The notes under the pieces were generated by a model. That model saw only the letters and a list, made by a program, of their open reading frames with translations. It was not told where the DNA came from and searched no databases. Shown here in pieces: positions 15,520 to 25,045 of a DNA stretch of 64,000 bases. The translations under genes and the position numbers were made by a program. Position 1 is the first letter of the stretch. Every line of letters starts with the position of its first letter. This stretch comes from Rhodanobacteraceae bacterium. Its GTDB lineage: Bacteria > Pseudomonadota > Gammaproteobacteria > Xanthomonadales > Rhodanobacteraceae. The stretch spans positions 186,001-250,000 of the forward strand of contig SCQU01000003.1 in the NCBI GenBank assembly GCA_004299555.1, in the 5' to 3' direction.

Positions 15520-17313
15520 CTAGCCAAACAGCGCGTCCGGCATCGCCAGCACGCTTTCGGCGCCAGCCTGCAGGGCCGCGAGGTGCGTGCGCGTGCGCGG
15601 CAGGATGCGCGCAAAGTAAAACCGCGCGGTCTGGGTCTTCGCCGTTTTGAAAGCATCCGGTTGCGCCGACGCTGCCGCCGCCGCGACGCTGCGTACCCAC
15701 GCGTCTGCCATCGCGACATAGCCCGAATAGAAGAGGTAGTCGACCGCTGCCGCGCCGATTTCATCCGGATTCGCCGCGGCGCGCTGTCCCAGCACCTGGG
15801 TCACGTCGGCCCATTCCTTCGCGAGTGCCGTCAGCTTGGGCATGAATTCCGTGACCGACGCGTCGTCCGCGTGTTGGGTGCAGAATGCGCCAAGGTCGGC
15901 CAGGAACAAGTGCAATCCTTCGCCGCGCAGCTGCATGACCTTGCGGCCCAGGAGGTCCAGCGCCTGGATGCCGGTGGTGCCTTCGTAGATCGTGGTGATC
16001 CGGGCGTCACGGGCATACTGTTCCATGCCGTTGTCGGCGATGTAGCCGTGGCCGCCGTAGATTTGCAGCGCGAGACTGGTGCATTCGTTGGCGTTTTCGG
16101 TCAGGAGCGCCTTGACGATCGGGATCAGGAACGACACCAGCGCTTCGGCGCGTTTGGCCGCCCCTGCGTCCCTGCTGCGGTGCTGGATGTCGACCAGCAT
16201 CGCGGCGTAAAGGCCCAGCGCACGGCCGCCTTCGATCAGGGCTTTCTGCGTCAGCAGCATGCGGCGGATGTCGCCGTGGACGATCAACGGGTCGGCCGGC
16301 TTGTCCGGGAACTTGGCGCCCGAGAGCGCCCGCATCTGCAGGCGCTCGCGCGCGTAGCCGAGCGCGTTTTCGTACGCGCGTTGCGACAGGGCGAGGCCCT
16401 GCAGCCCAACCGCCAGGCGCGCGGTGTTCATCATGGTGAACATCGCGTTTAAGCCCTTGTTGGGCGCCCCGATCAACCAGCCTTCGGCACCCTCGAAATT
16501 CATCACGCAGGTGGCGGAACCCTTGAGCCCCATCTTGTGCTCGATGGCGCCGCAATGCACCGCGTTGTGTTCGCCCTGGCTGCCGTCCCTGCCAACCTTG
16601 AACTTCGGCACGATGAAGAGCGAGATACCCTTGACGCCCTTGGGCGCATCGGGCAAGCGCGCCAGCACCAGATGCACGATGTTGGCGGTGAAATCGTGCT
16701 CGCCGGCGGTGATGAAGATCTTGGTGCCGCTGATGGCGTAGCTGCCGTCGGCGTTGGGCGTCGCGCGCGTCTTCAACAGGCCAAGGTCGGAACCGCAGTG
16801 CGGCTCGGTCAGGCACATGGTGCCGGTCCATTCACCCGATACGATGCGCTTCAGGAATGCCTGTTTCTGCCAATCCTCCCCATGCACGCGCAGGGCTTCG
16901 GTCGCACCGTGCGAGAGCAACGGGTAGGTGCCCCACGCAAGGTTCGCCGAGTCGATCATTTCCTTGACCGGGGCGCCGATCAACTCAGGCAGGCCCTGGC
17001 CGCCCAGGGCTTCGGGTGCGGTCAGGCCGGCCCAGCCGGCATCGACGTATTGCTGGTAGGCATGCTTGAAGCCGGCCGGCGTTGTCACCGCGCCGGTCTG
17101 TGGGTCATAGTGGCAGCCTTCCTTGTCGCCCACCACGTTCAGCGGCGCGAGCACGGTTTGCGAAAATTTTGCCGCCTCATCCAGCACCGCGTCGGCCAAC
17201 TCGCGGTTCAGCGTCTCGCAGCCGGGCAGGGTCGTGAACAACTTTTCAGCCTGCAGCAGGTCGTACAGGCAAAAGCGGATGTCGGCGAGTGGTGCGGTGC
17301 AGTGCGTGGTCAT
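15520..17313 (-). CDS. Acyl-CoA dehydrogenase, long form with C-terminal extension
   Basis: A 597-aa FAD enzyme of the long acyl-CoA dehydrogenase group, related to 3-methylmercaptopropionyl-CoA dehydrogenases. It oxidises acyl-CoA to enoyl-CoA and passes electrons to ETF. Visible motifs are GEWTGTMCLTEPHCGSDLG (substrate/FAD loop), YAISGTKIFITAGEHD, QIYGGHGYIADNGMEQYARD and IYEGTTGIQALDLLGRK, whose glutamate is the expected catalytic base. The ~130 residues after that are the extension typical of the long form. AAGGAACACGG precedes the ATG at 17313. The chain-length preference cannot be read from sequence. fadH further right suggests active fatty-acid oxidation in this organism. Confidence 0.92.
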   Translation of the reverse strand: MTTHCTAPLADIRFCLYDLLQAEKLFTTLPGCETLNRELADAVLDEAAKFSQTVLAPLNVVGDKEGCHYDPQTGAVTTPAGFKHAYQQYVDAGWAGLTAPEALGGQGLPELIGAPVKEMIDSANLAWGTYPLLSHGATEALRVHGEDWQKQAFLKRIVSGEWTGTMCLTEPHCGSDLGLLKTRATPNADGSYAISGTKIFITAGEHDFTANIVHLVLARLPDAPKGVKGISLFIVPKFKVGRDGSQGEHNAVHCGAIEHKMGLKGSATCVMNFEGAEGWLIGAPNKGLNAMFTMMNTARLAVGLQGLALSQRAYENALGYARERLQMRALSGAKFPDKPADPLIVHGDIRRMLLTQKALIEGGRALGLYAAMLVDIQHRSRDAGAAKRAEALVSFLIPIVKALLTENANECTSLALQIYGGHGYIADNGMEQYARDARITTIYEGTTGIQALDLLGRKVMQLRGEGLHLFLADLGAFCTQHADDASVTEFMPKLTALAKEWADVTQVLGQRAAANPDEIGAAAVDYLFYSGYVAMADAWVRSVAAAAASAQPDAFKTAKTQTARFYFARILPRTRTHLAALQAGAESVLAMPDALFG

Positions 17314-17336
17314 TCCGTGTTCCTTGCTGGTGAACT

Positions 17337-17355
17337 CCTCTCCCGCCAGGAGAGG
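17337..17355. terminator. Intergenic hairpin after the LEA-like lipoprotein gene
   Basis: CCTCTCC (17337-17343) and GGAGAGG (17349-17355) form a perfect 7-bp stem with a 5-nt loop, between the stop of the leftward lipoprotein gene and the start of the acyl-CoA dehydrogenase gene. No T-run follows, so it may only weaken read-through or protect an mRNA end. Confidence 0.45.
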
Positions 17356-17363
17356 GGGTTGGA

Positions 17364-17861
17364 TCAGCGCCAGATGTTGGACACCCCCGGCACCGGTGAC
17401 AGGTAACCTTTGCCATCCAGCTTGAACGGCTCGGCCTTGCCCTTGTGGCCCTTGCCGACCGCCAGGGTACCCTTGAGTTCGTACTGGATCGCGTTGCGTT
17501 TGGCCGCGGCCAGCGCGGCTGCGCCGGCGGCGTCGGGTTTGAGCGTGACGCTGGCGACGTCGGCGTCCGTCGCTGGAATGTCGAGCGCGGGGGCAAAGCG
17601 GACCTGGCCGGCGGGCTTGCCGCCGAGGCTCAACGCCGCGTCGATCGTGTAGACGTGCATGCCGGTGTCGTAGCTGTAGTTCTGGAAGCGCACCACCACC
17701 GCCCAGTCACCGTTGGACTGCAGCGCCAACTGCTGGATGCTGGCCGTTGGCGGTTGCAGCTTGGTGCCCATGCTGGTGCAGCCCGCGAGCCCCAGCGCGG
17801 CGCCGAGGAGTGCTGCAAGCCACAATCTGCGCCGGGGCGCGCGCGGCAACGTCACGGACAT
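17364..17861 (-). CDS. LEA type 2-like lipoprotein
   Basis: A 165-aa protein with a signal peptide and lipobox (LGLAGC, Cys near residue 28 of this start), so a lipid-anchored envelope protein. The mature part (ALQSNGDWAVVVRFQNYS, ALSLGGKPAGQVRF, YELKGTLAVG) resembles LEA-14/NDR1-type beta-sandwich domains found in bacterial lipoproteins. ATG 17861 is chosen over the TTG at 17876 because GAGGA lies 8 bp before it. The role is unknown; such domains are linked to desiccation or envelope stress in other settings. Confidence 0.75.
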   Translation of the reverse strand: MSVTLPRAPRRRLWLAALLGAALGLAGCTSMGTKLQPPTASIQQLALQSNGDWAVVVRFQNYSYDTGMHVYTIDAALSLGGKPAGQVRFAPALDIPATDADVASVTLKPDAAGAAALAAAKRNAIQYELKGTLAVGKGHKGKAEPFKLDGKGYLSPVPGVSNIWR

Positions 17862-18066
17862 CGGCCGGTTCCTCAAGGGTAGGACAGGGCTACTTTAACC
17901 TCTTGCGTACCGGTGTGGCGCGTTGGCGGCCTGCCGTGAACGCTTGCGTGTCCCCGCTGGGCGCGCCGCGGATCGGGACCCGCGCCATGGCCACCCTGCA
18001 CCGGCCACCGGGCAAGCCTTTGGGCGACGGCGTCGTTACACTTCCCTGCGCTGGTACCCAGTGGTG

Positions 18067-18756
18067 ATGCTGCCGATGCCGTTGCCTGACCCAGTTGTGC
18101 CCACCCCACGCCGCACGCGCATGCCGGTCTGGCCGCTGGCCGTTGCCTGCGGGTTGATCGTGTTGGGCTTTGCCGGCTTGTCGCTGGCGGCGGCGCATGC
18201 ATTTGACATCCGCGTGTTGCTGGCCATGCGGCATCCAGGCAACGCCGCGCAACCGTTCGGCCCGCGCTGGCTGCAGGATGCGCTGCGCGATTTCGTCGGG
18301 CTGGGCGGCATCGGCGTGCTGGTGGTGTTCATCGCGGGCGGCATCGGTGTCGAGTGGCTGGCCGGACGCCGGCGCGACGCCGCCTGGTTTCTGGGCGGCG
18401 TGATCGGTGCCTTCGTGATCGGTTCGGTGCTCAAACACGTCATTGCGCGGCCGCGGCCCGAACTGGTGCCGCACGCGGCCTTTACATTCACGGCAAGCTT
18501 CCCGAGCGGCAACACGCTGATGGCGACGGTGGTGTGGTTGCTGCTGGCGCTTGCACTGGCCGATGCCGTCGGCAGGCGCAGCGTGCGCACGCTCGCCGTG
18601 GCGGGGGCGCTGTTGATCGCGTTCCTCGTTGGGGTCGGCCGCGTGTACCTGGGTGTGCATTGGCCCAGCGACGTCATCGAGGCGTGGGGTCTTGGCATCG
18701 GCTGGGTGTGGGTACTGCGCTGCGTCCGCGGCTGCCGGTTCAACGCCCCCAGGTAG
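18067..18756 (+). CDS. PAP2-family membrane phosphatase with an altered PSGH motif
   Basis: A 229-aa integral membrane protein with six hydrophobic segments. PAP2 motifs are KHVIARPRP (C1, KxxxxxxRP), SFPSGNT (C2, normally PSGH) and GVGRVYLGVHWPSD (C3, with the catalytic H and its D partner). The C2 histidine is replaced by asparagine, which in characterised relatives is the residue that protonates the leaving group. Likely substrates of the family are phosphatidic acid, undecaprenyl-PP or similar lipids. The start at 18067 is the first ATG giving a normal N-terminus; no good ribosome site is seen, and ATG 18076 is also possible. Its 3' end overlaps the convergent PEBP gene by 17 bp. Confidence 0.83.
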   Translation: MLPMPLPDPVVPTPRRTRMPVWPLAVACGLIVLGFAGLSLAAAHAFDIRVLLAMRHPGNAAQPFGPRWLQDALRDFVGLGGIGVLVVFIAGGIGVEWLAGRRRDAAWFLGGVIGAFVIGSVLKHVIARPRPELVPHAAFTFTASFPSGNTLMATVVWLLLALALADAVGRRSVRTLAVAGALLIAFLVGVGRVYLGVHWPSDVIEAWGLGIGWVWVLRCVRGCRFNAPR

Positions 18757-19276
18757 CGGTCAGCGTGGCCCTGGCAAGCGTGTGTTGGCGGATGGCCGCC
18801 AATGCATCCGTGCGGCTGAAACGCGCGGCGATACCGAGGGTTGGCACGTTGAGCGCGTACACCGTGAAGACGTAATGGTGCGGCGGGCCGGCCGGTGGGC
18901 AGGGGCCCGAATAGCCAACGTTGCCGAAGTCGTTCCGCAGTTGCACAGTATCGCCCGGTGCGTTGCCGCTGTGCGGCGCGCCGGCGTCGGGGTTGAGCCC
19001 GTACGCACCGACCGGGATGTCGAACGCGATCCAGTGCCAGAAGCCGCCGGCGGCGTCGGTATCAAAGAGCGTGACCGCGTAGCTTCGGGTGCCCACGGGC
19101 GGGTCGATCCAGCGCAACGCCGGCGACCGGTTGCCGCCACCGCATTGCGTGTAAACGCTCGTGCGCGGCAGCGCGCCGTCCGCGGGCAGCGCCGGGCTGG
19201 TGAGCGTGAAGCCCTGCGCGCAGGCCGCGAGCGGCAGGCCCGCCAGGCACACCCACAGCGCGATGCGCCGCAGCAT
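18740..19276 (-). CDS. YbhB/YbcL-type phosphatidylethanolamine-binding-like protein (Raf kinase inhibitor-like)
   Basis: A 178-aa exported protein. The signal peptide ends LPLAACAQG, which could be a lipobox (LAAC) or a signal peptidase I site. The mature part has PEBP features: LTSPALPADGALP, NRSPALRWIDPP, LFDTDAAGGFWHWIAFDIP and YSGPCPPAGPPHHYVFTVYAL. The family binds small anionic ligands; its bacterial function is mostly unknown. The ATG at 19276 lies 4 bp after the stop of the DUF488 gene, so the two form an operon. Confidence 0.88.
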   Translation of the reverse strand: MLRRIALWVCLAGLPLAACAQGFTLTSPALPADGALPRTSVYTQCGGGNRSPALRWIDPPVGTRSYAVTLFDTDAAGGFWHWIAFDIPVGAYGLNPDAGAPHSGNAPGDTVQLRNDFGNVGYSGPCPPAGPPHHYVFTVYALNVPTLGIAARFSRTDALAAIRQHTLARATLTATWGR

Positions 19277-19280
19277 CGGC

Positions 19281-19661
19281 TTACGCAGATGCGCGTTTGC
19301 GCTTGCCGGCTGCGTGCTCGCGCAGGTATTCGGACAGCACCACCGCGTTGCAGTGTTCCGTGTCATGCGCCATGTACAACAGCGTTGCGTTCGGGTGTTC
19401 CTTGAGCAGGCGTTGCAGTTCAGCGACGGCGCCGGGGTTGGCGTCGAGCTCTGCGCGGTAGCGTGCGCGGAATTCCGCGAACTTCGGTGGATCGTGGTTG
19501 AACCACTTCCGCAGCTCGGTGCTGGGTGCGATGTCCTTCACCCAGGCGGTGAGCTGCAACTTGTCCTTGGACTGGCCGCGCGGCCACAGGCGGTCGATGA
19601 GAATCCGCGCACCGTCGGCCTCGGTCAGCGGCTCGTTTGCGCGTTTGGTCTTGAATGCCAT
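19281..19661 (-). CDS. DUF488 family protein
   Basis: A 126-aa protein of the short YeaO-like DUF488 type: RILIDRLWPRG near the N-terminus, WVKDIAPSTELRKWFNHDP, FRARYRAEL and ATLLYMAHDTEHCNAVVL. The biochemical role of the family is unknown. GGAGG lies 5 bp before the ATG at 19661, ruling out the longer upstream frame. It is the first gene of a two-gene operon with the PEBP gene and diverges from the SET gene with a 67-bp spacer. Confidence 0.87.
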   Translation of the reverse strand: MAFKTKRANEPLTEADGARILIDRLWPRGQSKDKLQLTAWVKDIAPSTELRKWFNHDPPKFAEFRARYRAELDANPGAVAELQRLLKEHPNATLLYMAHDTEHCNAVVLSEYLREHAAGKRKRASA

Positions 19662-19728
19662 GGCAACCTCCGTTGTGTGATGGCTGCGTCTCAGGTCATC
19701 ATACGCGTTTGCCCGCGCAAGGTTCAGC

Positions 19729-20196
19729 ATGTCCCGTCGACTCGTTGTCCGCCGTTCGCCCATCCACGGCAACGGCGTGTATGCCGCCGTGGATATTCCC
19801 CCGCACACCGGGCTCATCCAGTACAAGGGCCGCCTGTTGACGGTTGCCGCGGTCGACCGAATCTACGCCGACGGCGTCGATACCGGCCACACCTTCCTGT
19901 TCACGTTGAATGACAGGTACGTCGTCGATGCCAACGCCGGCGGCAACAGCGCGCGCTGGATCAACCATTCGTGCGACCCCAACTGCGCGGCGTACGTCGA
20001 GGAGGTCGATGGCGCGCGCCGGGACCGCGTGATGATCCAGTCGCTGCGCGCCATCAAGGCGGGCGAGGAACTCACCTACAACTACGGCATCGTGCTGGAC
20101 GTGCCGCACACCGCAAAGATGAAACGCATCTGGGCGTGTCACTGCGGGGCGGTGCGCTGTACGGGGACGCTGCTGCAGCCCAAACGCCAGGGCTGA
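19729..20196 (+). CDS. SET-domain protein (putative protein lysine methyltransferase)
   Basis: A 155-aa protein consisting of a SET domain plus a post-SET cysteine cluster. Visible motifs are IHGNGVYAAVDIP (SAM-binding GxG), NSARWINHSCDPNC (the NHSCxPN signature), GEELTYNYG (with the catalytic tyrosine region) and CHCGAVRCTGTLL, where CxCxxxxC would bind zinc together with an NHSC-loop cysteine. All core catalytic residues appear present. Bacterial SET proteins are scattered and methylate lysines of DNA-binding or ribosomal proteins in the few known cases; the substrate here is unknown. AAGG lies 6 bp before the ATG. Confidence 0.9.
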   Translation: MSRRLVVRRSPIHGNGVYAAVDIPPHTGLIQYKGRLLTVAAVDRIYADGVDTGHTFLFTLNDRYVVDANAGGNSARWINHSCDPNCAAYVEEVDGARRDRVMIQSLRAIKAGEELTYNYGIVLDVPHTAKMKRIWACHCGAVRCTGTLLQPKRQG

Positions 20197-20332
20197 CGGA
20201 CGCCTCGCTTTTTCCGCGCCGCCCGACGGCGCGGGCCCCTGCTTGGCATTGCCCAAGGAGGGGCGAAGAAGGCTAGGCGCCCGAGGCGGTGGTCTCGGCA
20301 ACGTCTGTTGCCTCGACTGCCCTTGCCGTTTG

Positions 20333-20512
20333 CCGAGCGCGCGCCGGCGCGCGCTCGGGCGTCCTGCCCTCGGACATGCGCGCCTTGCTCGCGCGCTCGG
20401 CGAGTACCAAGGGAAGTTTCAGCAACAGGATGTTGCTGAAACCGCGATGCCGGGCGCAGTGGTTTTGGCTACTTTTGCCGTAACAAAAGTGGCCCGCTCG
20501 CTGCGCGAGCGG
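20333..20512. repeat. Cluster of four perfect inverted repeats downstream of the EF-G-like gene
   Basis: The 331-bp gap between the SET gene and the EF-G-like gene stop contains four stem-loops: a 26-bp perfect palindrome (20333-20358), an 11-bp stem with 5-nt loop GTTTCAGCAAC/GTTGCTGAAAC (20416-20442), ACTTTTG/CAAAAGT (20471-20490) and CCGCTCG/CGAGCGG (20494-20512). The last two lie directly after the leftward stop at 20528 and could end that transcript. The remainder (20197-20332) shows nothing recognisable. The arrangement looks like a dispersed intergenic repeat. Confidence 0.65.
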
Positions 20513-20527
20513 AACCAACCGACCGTG

Positions 20528-22579
20528 TCAATCCTCGTCGGGCTTCGGCCGGTAGGCGTCGACCAGCTGTTTTTGCACCGGTGCGGGCACCGGGTCGTAG
20601 TGCGACAGCTCCATCGCGAAGCGGCCTTCGCCGCCCGTCTGGGCGCGGAGTTCGGTCTGGTAGTCGGTGACCTCGGCCAGCGGCGCCTGCGCCTTGATCA
20701 CCAGCACGCCGCCGCGTCGCGCGTCGGTGCCGTTGATGCGCGCGCGCTTGCCGGCCAGCGCGCCGGTGACGTCGCCCATGTAGCGTTCGGGCACGTTGAC
20801 GTCGAGGTTGACGATGGGTTCCAGCACCAGCGGCCGGGCCTTGGCGATGGCGTCGAGGAAGGCCTTGCGTCCGGCCGCCACGAAGGCAACTTCCTTGGAA
20901 TCGACCGGGTGGTATTTGCCGTCGTAGACGCTGACCTTGACGTCCTGCATGGGATAGCCCGCGATCGCGCCGCGTTCGAGTACCTGGCGCACGCCCTTCT
21001 CGATCGCGGGAATGAACTGGTTCGGGATCGCACCACCCTTGGTCGCGTCGTGAAATTCGAAACCCGCACCGCGTTCCAGCGGTTCAATGCGCAGGAATAC
21101 TTCACCGAACTGGCCCGCGCCGCCCGTTTGCTTTTTGTGCCGGTGGTGGCCCTCGGCCGCGGCGCTGATGGTTTCACGGTAGGCGATGCGCGGCGGGTGG
21201 GTGATGACCTCGACGCCGTACTTGTCCTGCATCCGCGCCAGCGTGAGCCGCAGGTGCAGGTCGGAAAGGCCGTGCAGCACGGTTTCATTCAATTCCTTGT
21301 TGTGCTCGACGCCAAGGCACGGGTCTTCCTCGGCAAGCCGCGCCAATGCGGCCGCGAGCTTCTGATCCTGGCCCTGATGCCTGGGTTCCAGCGCAAGGCC
21401 AAACATCGACAGCGGGTACGGCTGCGGTTCGAGGTAGATGGCATCCTCGGCGTGCGCGTCGTGCAATACCGCGTCGAAGTGGATGTCATCGACCTTGGTC
21501 ACGGCCGCGATGTCGCCGGGGATGGCCTGCTCGATCTCGATGTGCTCCTTGCCCTGCAACCGCAGCAGATGCCCGACCTTGAACGGTTTCTTGCCGGTGT
21601 CGATGAAGAGTTGCGAATCCTTCCGGACCGTACCCTGCCAGACGCGGAACACCGCGAGCTTGCCGACGAAGGGATCGTTCTGGAGCTTGAAGACGCTGGC
21701 GATGACGTGCGCCGCTGGGTCGGGCCGCGTGACGATGGGCCTCGCGCGCTCACCCACACCGTGCCTGAACGGTGGCGGATTGGCTTCGCCGGGATGCGGC
21801 AGCAGTTTCCGCACCAGGGTGAGCCATTCCTTGACGCCGGCACCCGTGCGCGCGGAAGTGAAGCAGATCGGTACCAGGTGCCCTTCGCGCAGGCACTGCT
21901 CGAATGCGGTGTGGAGCTCCGCGGGCGCGAGCCTGGCCTCGCCTTCTTCGAGGTACCGGTTCATCAGGCGTTCGTTGATCTCGACCACCTGGTCGATGAT
22001 GGCCTGGTGCGCGTTCGCGACCGCGCCGAGGTCGCTCATCCCGGTGCGCGCGAAAAAGCAATCCACCACCTTGGCACCGTGATCGGCGGGCAGGTTCACG
22101 GGCAGGCATTCGGGGCCAAATTCATCGCGCAGCGCCGCGACCAGCGCGGCGAGGTCCAGTCCGTCCATGTCGATCCGGTTGATCACCAGCATCCGCGCGA
22201 GGTGACGCTGTTTTGCGTAGTGCAGCATTCGGCGCGTGCCGTGTTCACTGCCGTTGGCGGCGTTGACCACCACCGCGCAGGTTTCGACCGCGGCCAGCGC
22301 GGACAGGGTTTCGCCGCGAAAGTCCGCGTAGCCCGCGGTGTCGATCAGGTTGAGGTGGCAGTCGGCGGCGTCGATCGACGCGATGGCCGAATGGATGGAG
22401 TGCTGGCGCGCCTGTTCCTGCGGGTCGAAGTCCGATAGCGTGCTGCCGCGTTCGATGCTGCCCGCGGTCTGCAGCGCGCCGCCGGCCACGAGCAGGGCTT
22501 CCATGAGGCTCGTTTTGCCGGCGCCGGCGTGGCCCGCCAGCGCTACATTGCGAATGTCCGGGGTGGTATAGGCGCGCAT
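20528..22579 (-). CDS. Elongation factor G-like translational GTPase
   Basis: A 683-aa EF-G family GTPase: P-loop GHAGAGKTS, G3 DTAGYADF, G4-like NRID, then the domain II to V order including GGAGQFGEVFLRIEP and the C-terminal PVPAPVQKQLVDAY. It differs enough from canonical FusA (short N-terminus, unusual G4) to be the EF-G paralogue group of unclear function rather than the main elongation factor. The start is the ATG at 22579, since GGGAGG lies 5 bp upstream; the TTG at 22591 contains that site. It stands alone, divergent from the TonB-like gene. Confidence 0.85.
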   Translation of the reverse strand: MRAYTTPDIRNVALAGHAGAGKTSLMEALLVAGGALQTAGSIERGSTLSDFDPQEQARQHSIHSAIASIDAADCHLNLIDTAGYADFRGETLSALAAVETCAVVVNAANGSEHGTRRMLHYAKQRHLARMLVINRIDMDGLDLAALVAALRDEFGPECLPVNLPADHGAKVVDCFFARTGMSDLGAVANAHQAIIDQVVEINERLMNRYLEEGEARLAPAELHTAFEQCLREGHLVPICFTSARTGAGVKEWLTLVRKLLPHPGEANPPPFRHGVGERARPIVTRPDPAAHVIASVFKLQNDPFVGKLAVFRVWQGTVRKDSQLFIDTGKKPFKVGHLLRLQGKEHIEIEQAIPGDIAAVTKVDDIHFDAVLHDAHAEDAIYLEPQPYPLSMFGLALEPRHQGQDQKLAAALARLAEEDPCLGVEHNKELNETVLHGLSDLHLRLTLARMQDKYGVEVITHPPRIAYRETISAAAEGHHRHKKQTGGAGQFGEVFLRIEPLERGAGFEFHDATKGGAIPNQFIPAIEKGVRQVLERGAIAGYPMQDVKVSVYDGKYHPVDSKEVAFVAAGRKAFLDAIAKARPLVLEPIVNLDVNVPERYMGDVTGALAGKRARINGTDARRGGVLVIKAQAPLAEVTDYQTELRAQTGGEGRFAMELSHYDPVPAPVQKQLVDAYRPKPDED

Positions 22580-22762
22580 GCTGCCTCCCAATTCCGTTCG
22601 CGACGGGCCTCTGACCTTGCGCCCAAACCCGATGCCGGGTCAAGCGCTCTGAACCTCGGGCGCTGCGGGCGGTCTAGAACCTCGCCCGGCGCGTCGCGCA
22701 TGGCCGCGGATCGCATATCGCTACACTTCATGGCACGCATGATGCGTACACCGGCAGGTCGC

Positions 22763-23641
22763 ATGCCCCGCACCGATGGACTGAAGTTTGCTGTCGAGCT
22801 GCAGCCCGCCGGGGCTGAGGCCACGGTCGCGCGCGACGTGGTGGCGGAGCTGCCGGAGCTGCCCTATGTGCGGCTCACCCAGCGGGTACGGCCACCGCCC
22901 GAGCGCCGCAACCCGTGGCTGCTGCTGGCGCTGGTGCTGGCGGGGCATGTGCTGCTGGCCTGGCTGGGGTACTGGATCGTGCGTCCGATGTACGCGCCGG
23001 TGGAAGACCGGGGCGTGATTGCGGTCTCGCTGGTTGCGCCCACGTCGAATGTGCCGGCGCCGCCACCCCCGTTGCCGCCACCGCCCCTCACCGGCCAACC
23101 GGCACCGGCACCGCCGCGCCGCCTGCACTACGTGCCGCCGGCCAAGGGCGCGATGAGTGCGACGCTCGAAGGCGTCAAGGGGCCGCCGCTGGAGTTGTAC
23201 GGTGCGAACGGCGAGGTGCGGTTGCCGCCGGGCGGATCGGCGCCGCCGGCCGCGACACCGGCCTATGTGACGCCGGGCATCCAGGGTTCGCACATCACCA
23301 GCGGCAAGTCGCCGGTGGTCTACAAGCCGACGCGCTTTGCCAAGGACTTCGAACCGGCCAATCAGAACCTCGCGGCCAAAACCATCGGGCGTGCGTTTGA
23401 CAAGGTGGTGAAGAAGACGACCGTGGTCAGGACCGTTCACCTCCCGGCCGGCGTCAAGGTCCATTGCGCGGTCAGCCCGCTGGTGCTGTTCGCCGGCTGC
23501 AGGGGCGACGCCCCGCAACCGCCGCCGCGGAACGACGATGACATCCGCCTGTCGATGCCGCCGCCAGAAACGCTGACCGGCAAGAAGGTGCTCGTGCCGG
23601 GGGCGGCGTCGAGCGTCGCGGCGCCCCGTACGTCCGGCTGA
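22763..23641 (+). CDS. TonB-like proline-rich single-pass protein
   Basis: A protein of ~292 aa with a cytoplasmic N-terminus, one membrane helix (PWLLLALVLAGHVLLAWLG) and a periplasmic part beginning with a proline-rich stretch (VPAPPPPLPPPPL). It has the layout of TonB/energy-transducer proteins but no clear TonB C-terminal YP motif, so a role in energy transduction is only a guess. The start is uncertain: ATG 22763 has GCAGG 4 bp upstream, while ATGs at 22730 and 22739 would add residues without a ribosome site. TACACT at 22722-22727 could be a -10 element. Confidence 0.6.
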   Translation: MPRTDGLKFAVELQPAGAEATVARDVVAELPELPYVRLTQRVRPPPERRNPWLLLALVLAGHVLLAWLGYWIVRPMYAPVEDRGVIAVSLVAPTSNVPAPPPPLPPPPLTGQPAPAPPRRLHYVPPAKGAMSATLEGVKGPPLELYGANGEVRLPPGGSAPPAATPAYVTPGIQGSHITSGKSPVVYKPTRFAKDFEPANQNLAAKTIGRAFDKVVKKTTVVRTVHLPAGVKVHCAVSPLVLFAGCRGDAPQPPPRNDDDIRLSMPPPETLTGKKVLVPGAASSVAAPRTSG

Positions 23642-23648
23642 TACCCGA

Positions 23649-23654
23649 TACAAT
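23649..23654 (+). promoter_or_regulatory. Possible -10 element for a leaderless nudE transcript
   Basis: TACAAT is followed by exactly 6 bases and then the ATG, placing the expected +1 on the start codon; no ribosome site exists. The -35 region is poor. The same spacing occurs before miaA. Confidence 0.35.
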
Positions 23655-23660
23655 CACGGC

Positions 23661-24238
23661 ATGTCCGCACCGCCCGAGATACTGGCCCGCCGTCCCGCGC
23701 ACGACAGCCGTTTCCTCACCGTCGAAGAAGTCGATCTGGCGTTCTCCAATGGCGCGCGCCGCACCTTCGAGCGCCTGACCGCGTCCGGACAGGGCGCGGT
23801 ATTCATCGTGGCGTTGCGTGACACCGATACCGTGCTGCTGGTGCGCGAATACGGAGCGGGGTTGAATCGCTACGAACTTGGCCTGCCCAAGGGGCGGATT
23901 GATCCGGGGGAAACCGCGCTCGAGGCGGCCAACCGCGAGTTGCAGGAAGAGGCCGGATTCGCGGCGCGCAAGCTGACGCCGTTGACGGCGCTGTCGTTGT
24001 CGCCCGCGTACATGACCCACAAGGCCGAGGTGATCCTGGCCGAGGACTTGTACCCCGAGCGCCGTCCCGGCGATGAACCGGAGCCACTGGACGTGGTGCC
24101 GTGGAAATTGTCGGAGCTGCACCTGCTGCTCGCGCGCGAGGATGTATCCGAAGGGCGTTCGATTGCCGCACTGTTCATCGCGCGCGAATACCTTGCCGGC
24201 CGCTTCCAGCCGCGTGCCGGCCGGGCAGACGCGCGGCC

Positions 24239-24242
<4 letters not shown>
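23661..24242 (+). CDS. nudE: Nudix hydrolase, ADP compounds hydrolase NudE type
   Basis: A 193-aa protein with an intact Nudix box (GRIDPGETALEAANRELQEE, then AGF) that provides the Mg2+-binding glutamates. The preceding GLNRYELGLPKG and following SPAYMTHKAEVILAEDLYP match the NudE group, which cleaves ADP-ribose, NADH and Ap3A-like compounds. It opens the nudE-cysQ-mazG operon: its TGA overlaps the GTG of cysQ by 4 bp. The three products all clear aberrant or side-product nucleotides. No ribosome site precedes the ATG. Confidence 0.9.

Positions 24243-25041
<799 letters not shown>

Positions 25042-25045
<4 letters not shown>

Noticed and set aside
20243-22438. 731-codon + strand frame across the EF-G-like gene
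   Set aside because: Composition typical of antisense frames and no recognisable domain; it also runs through the hairpin cluster.
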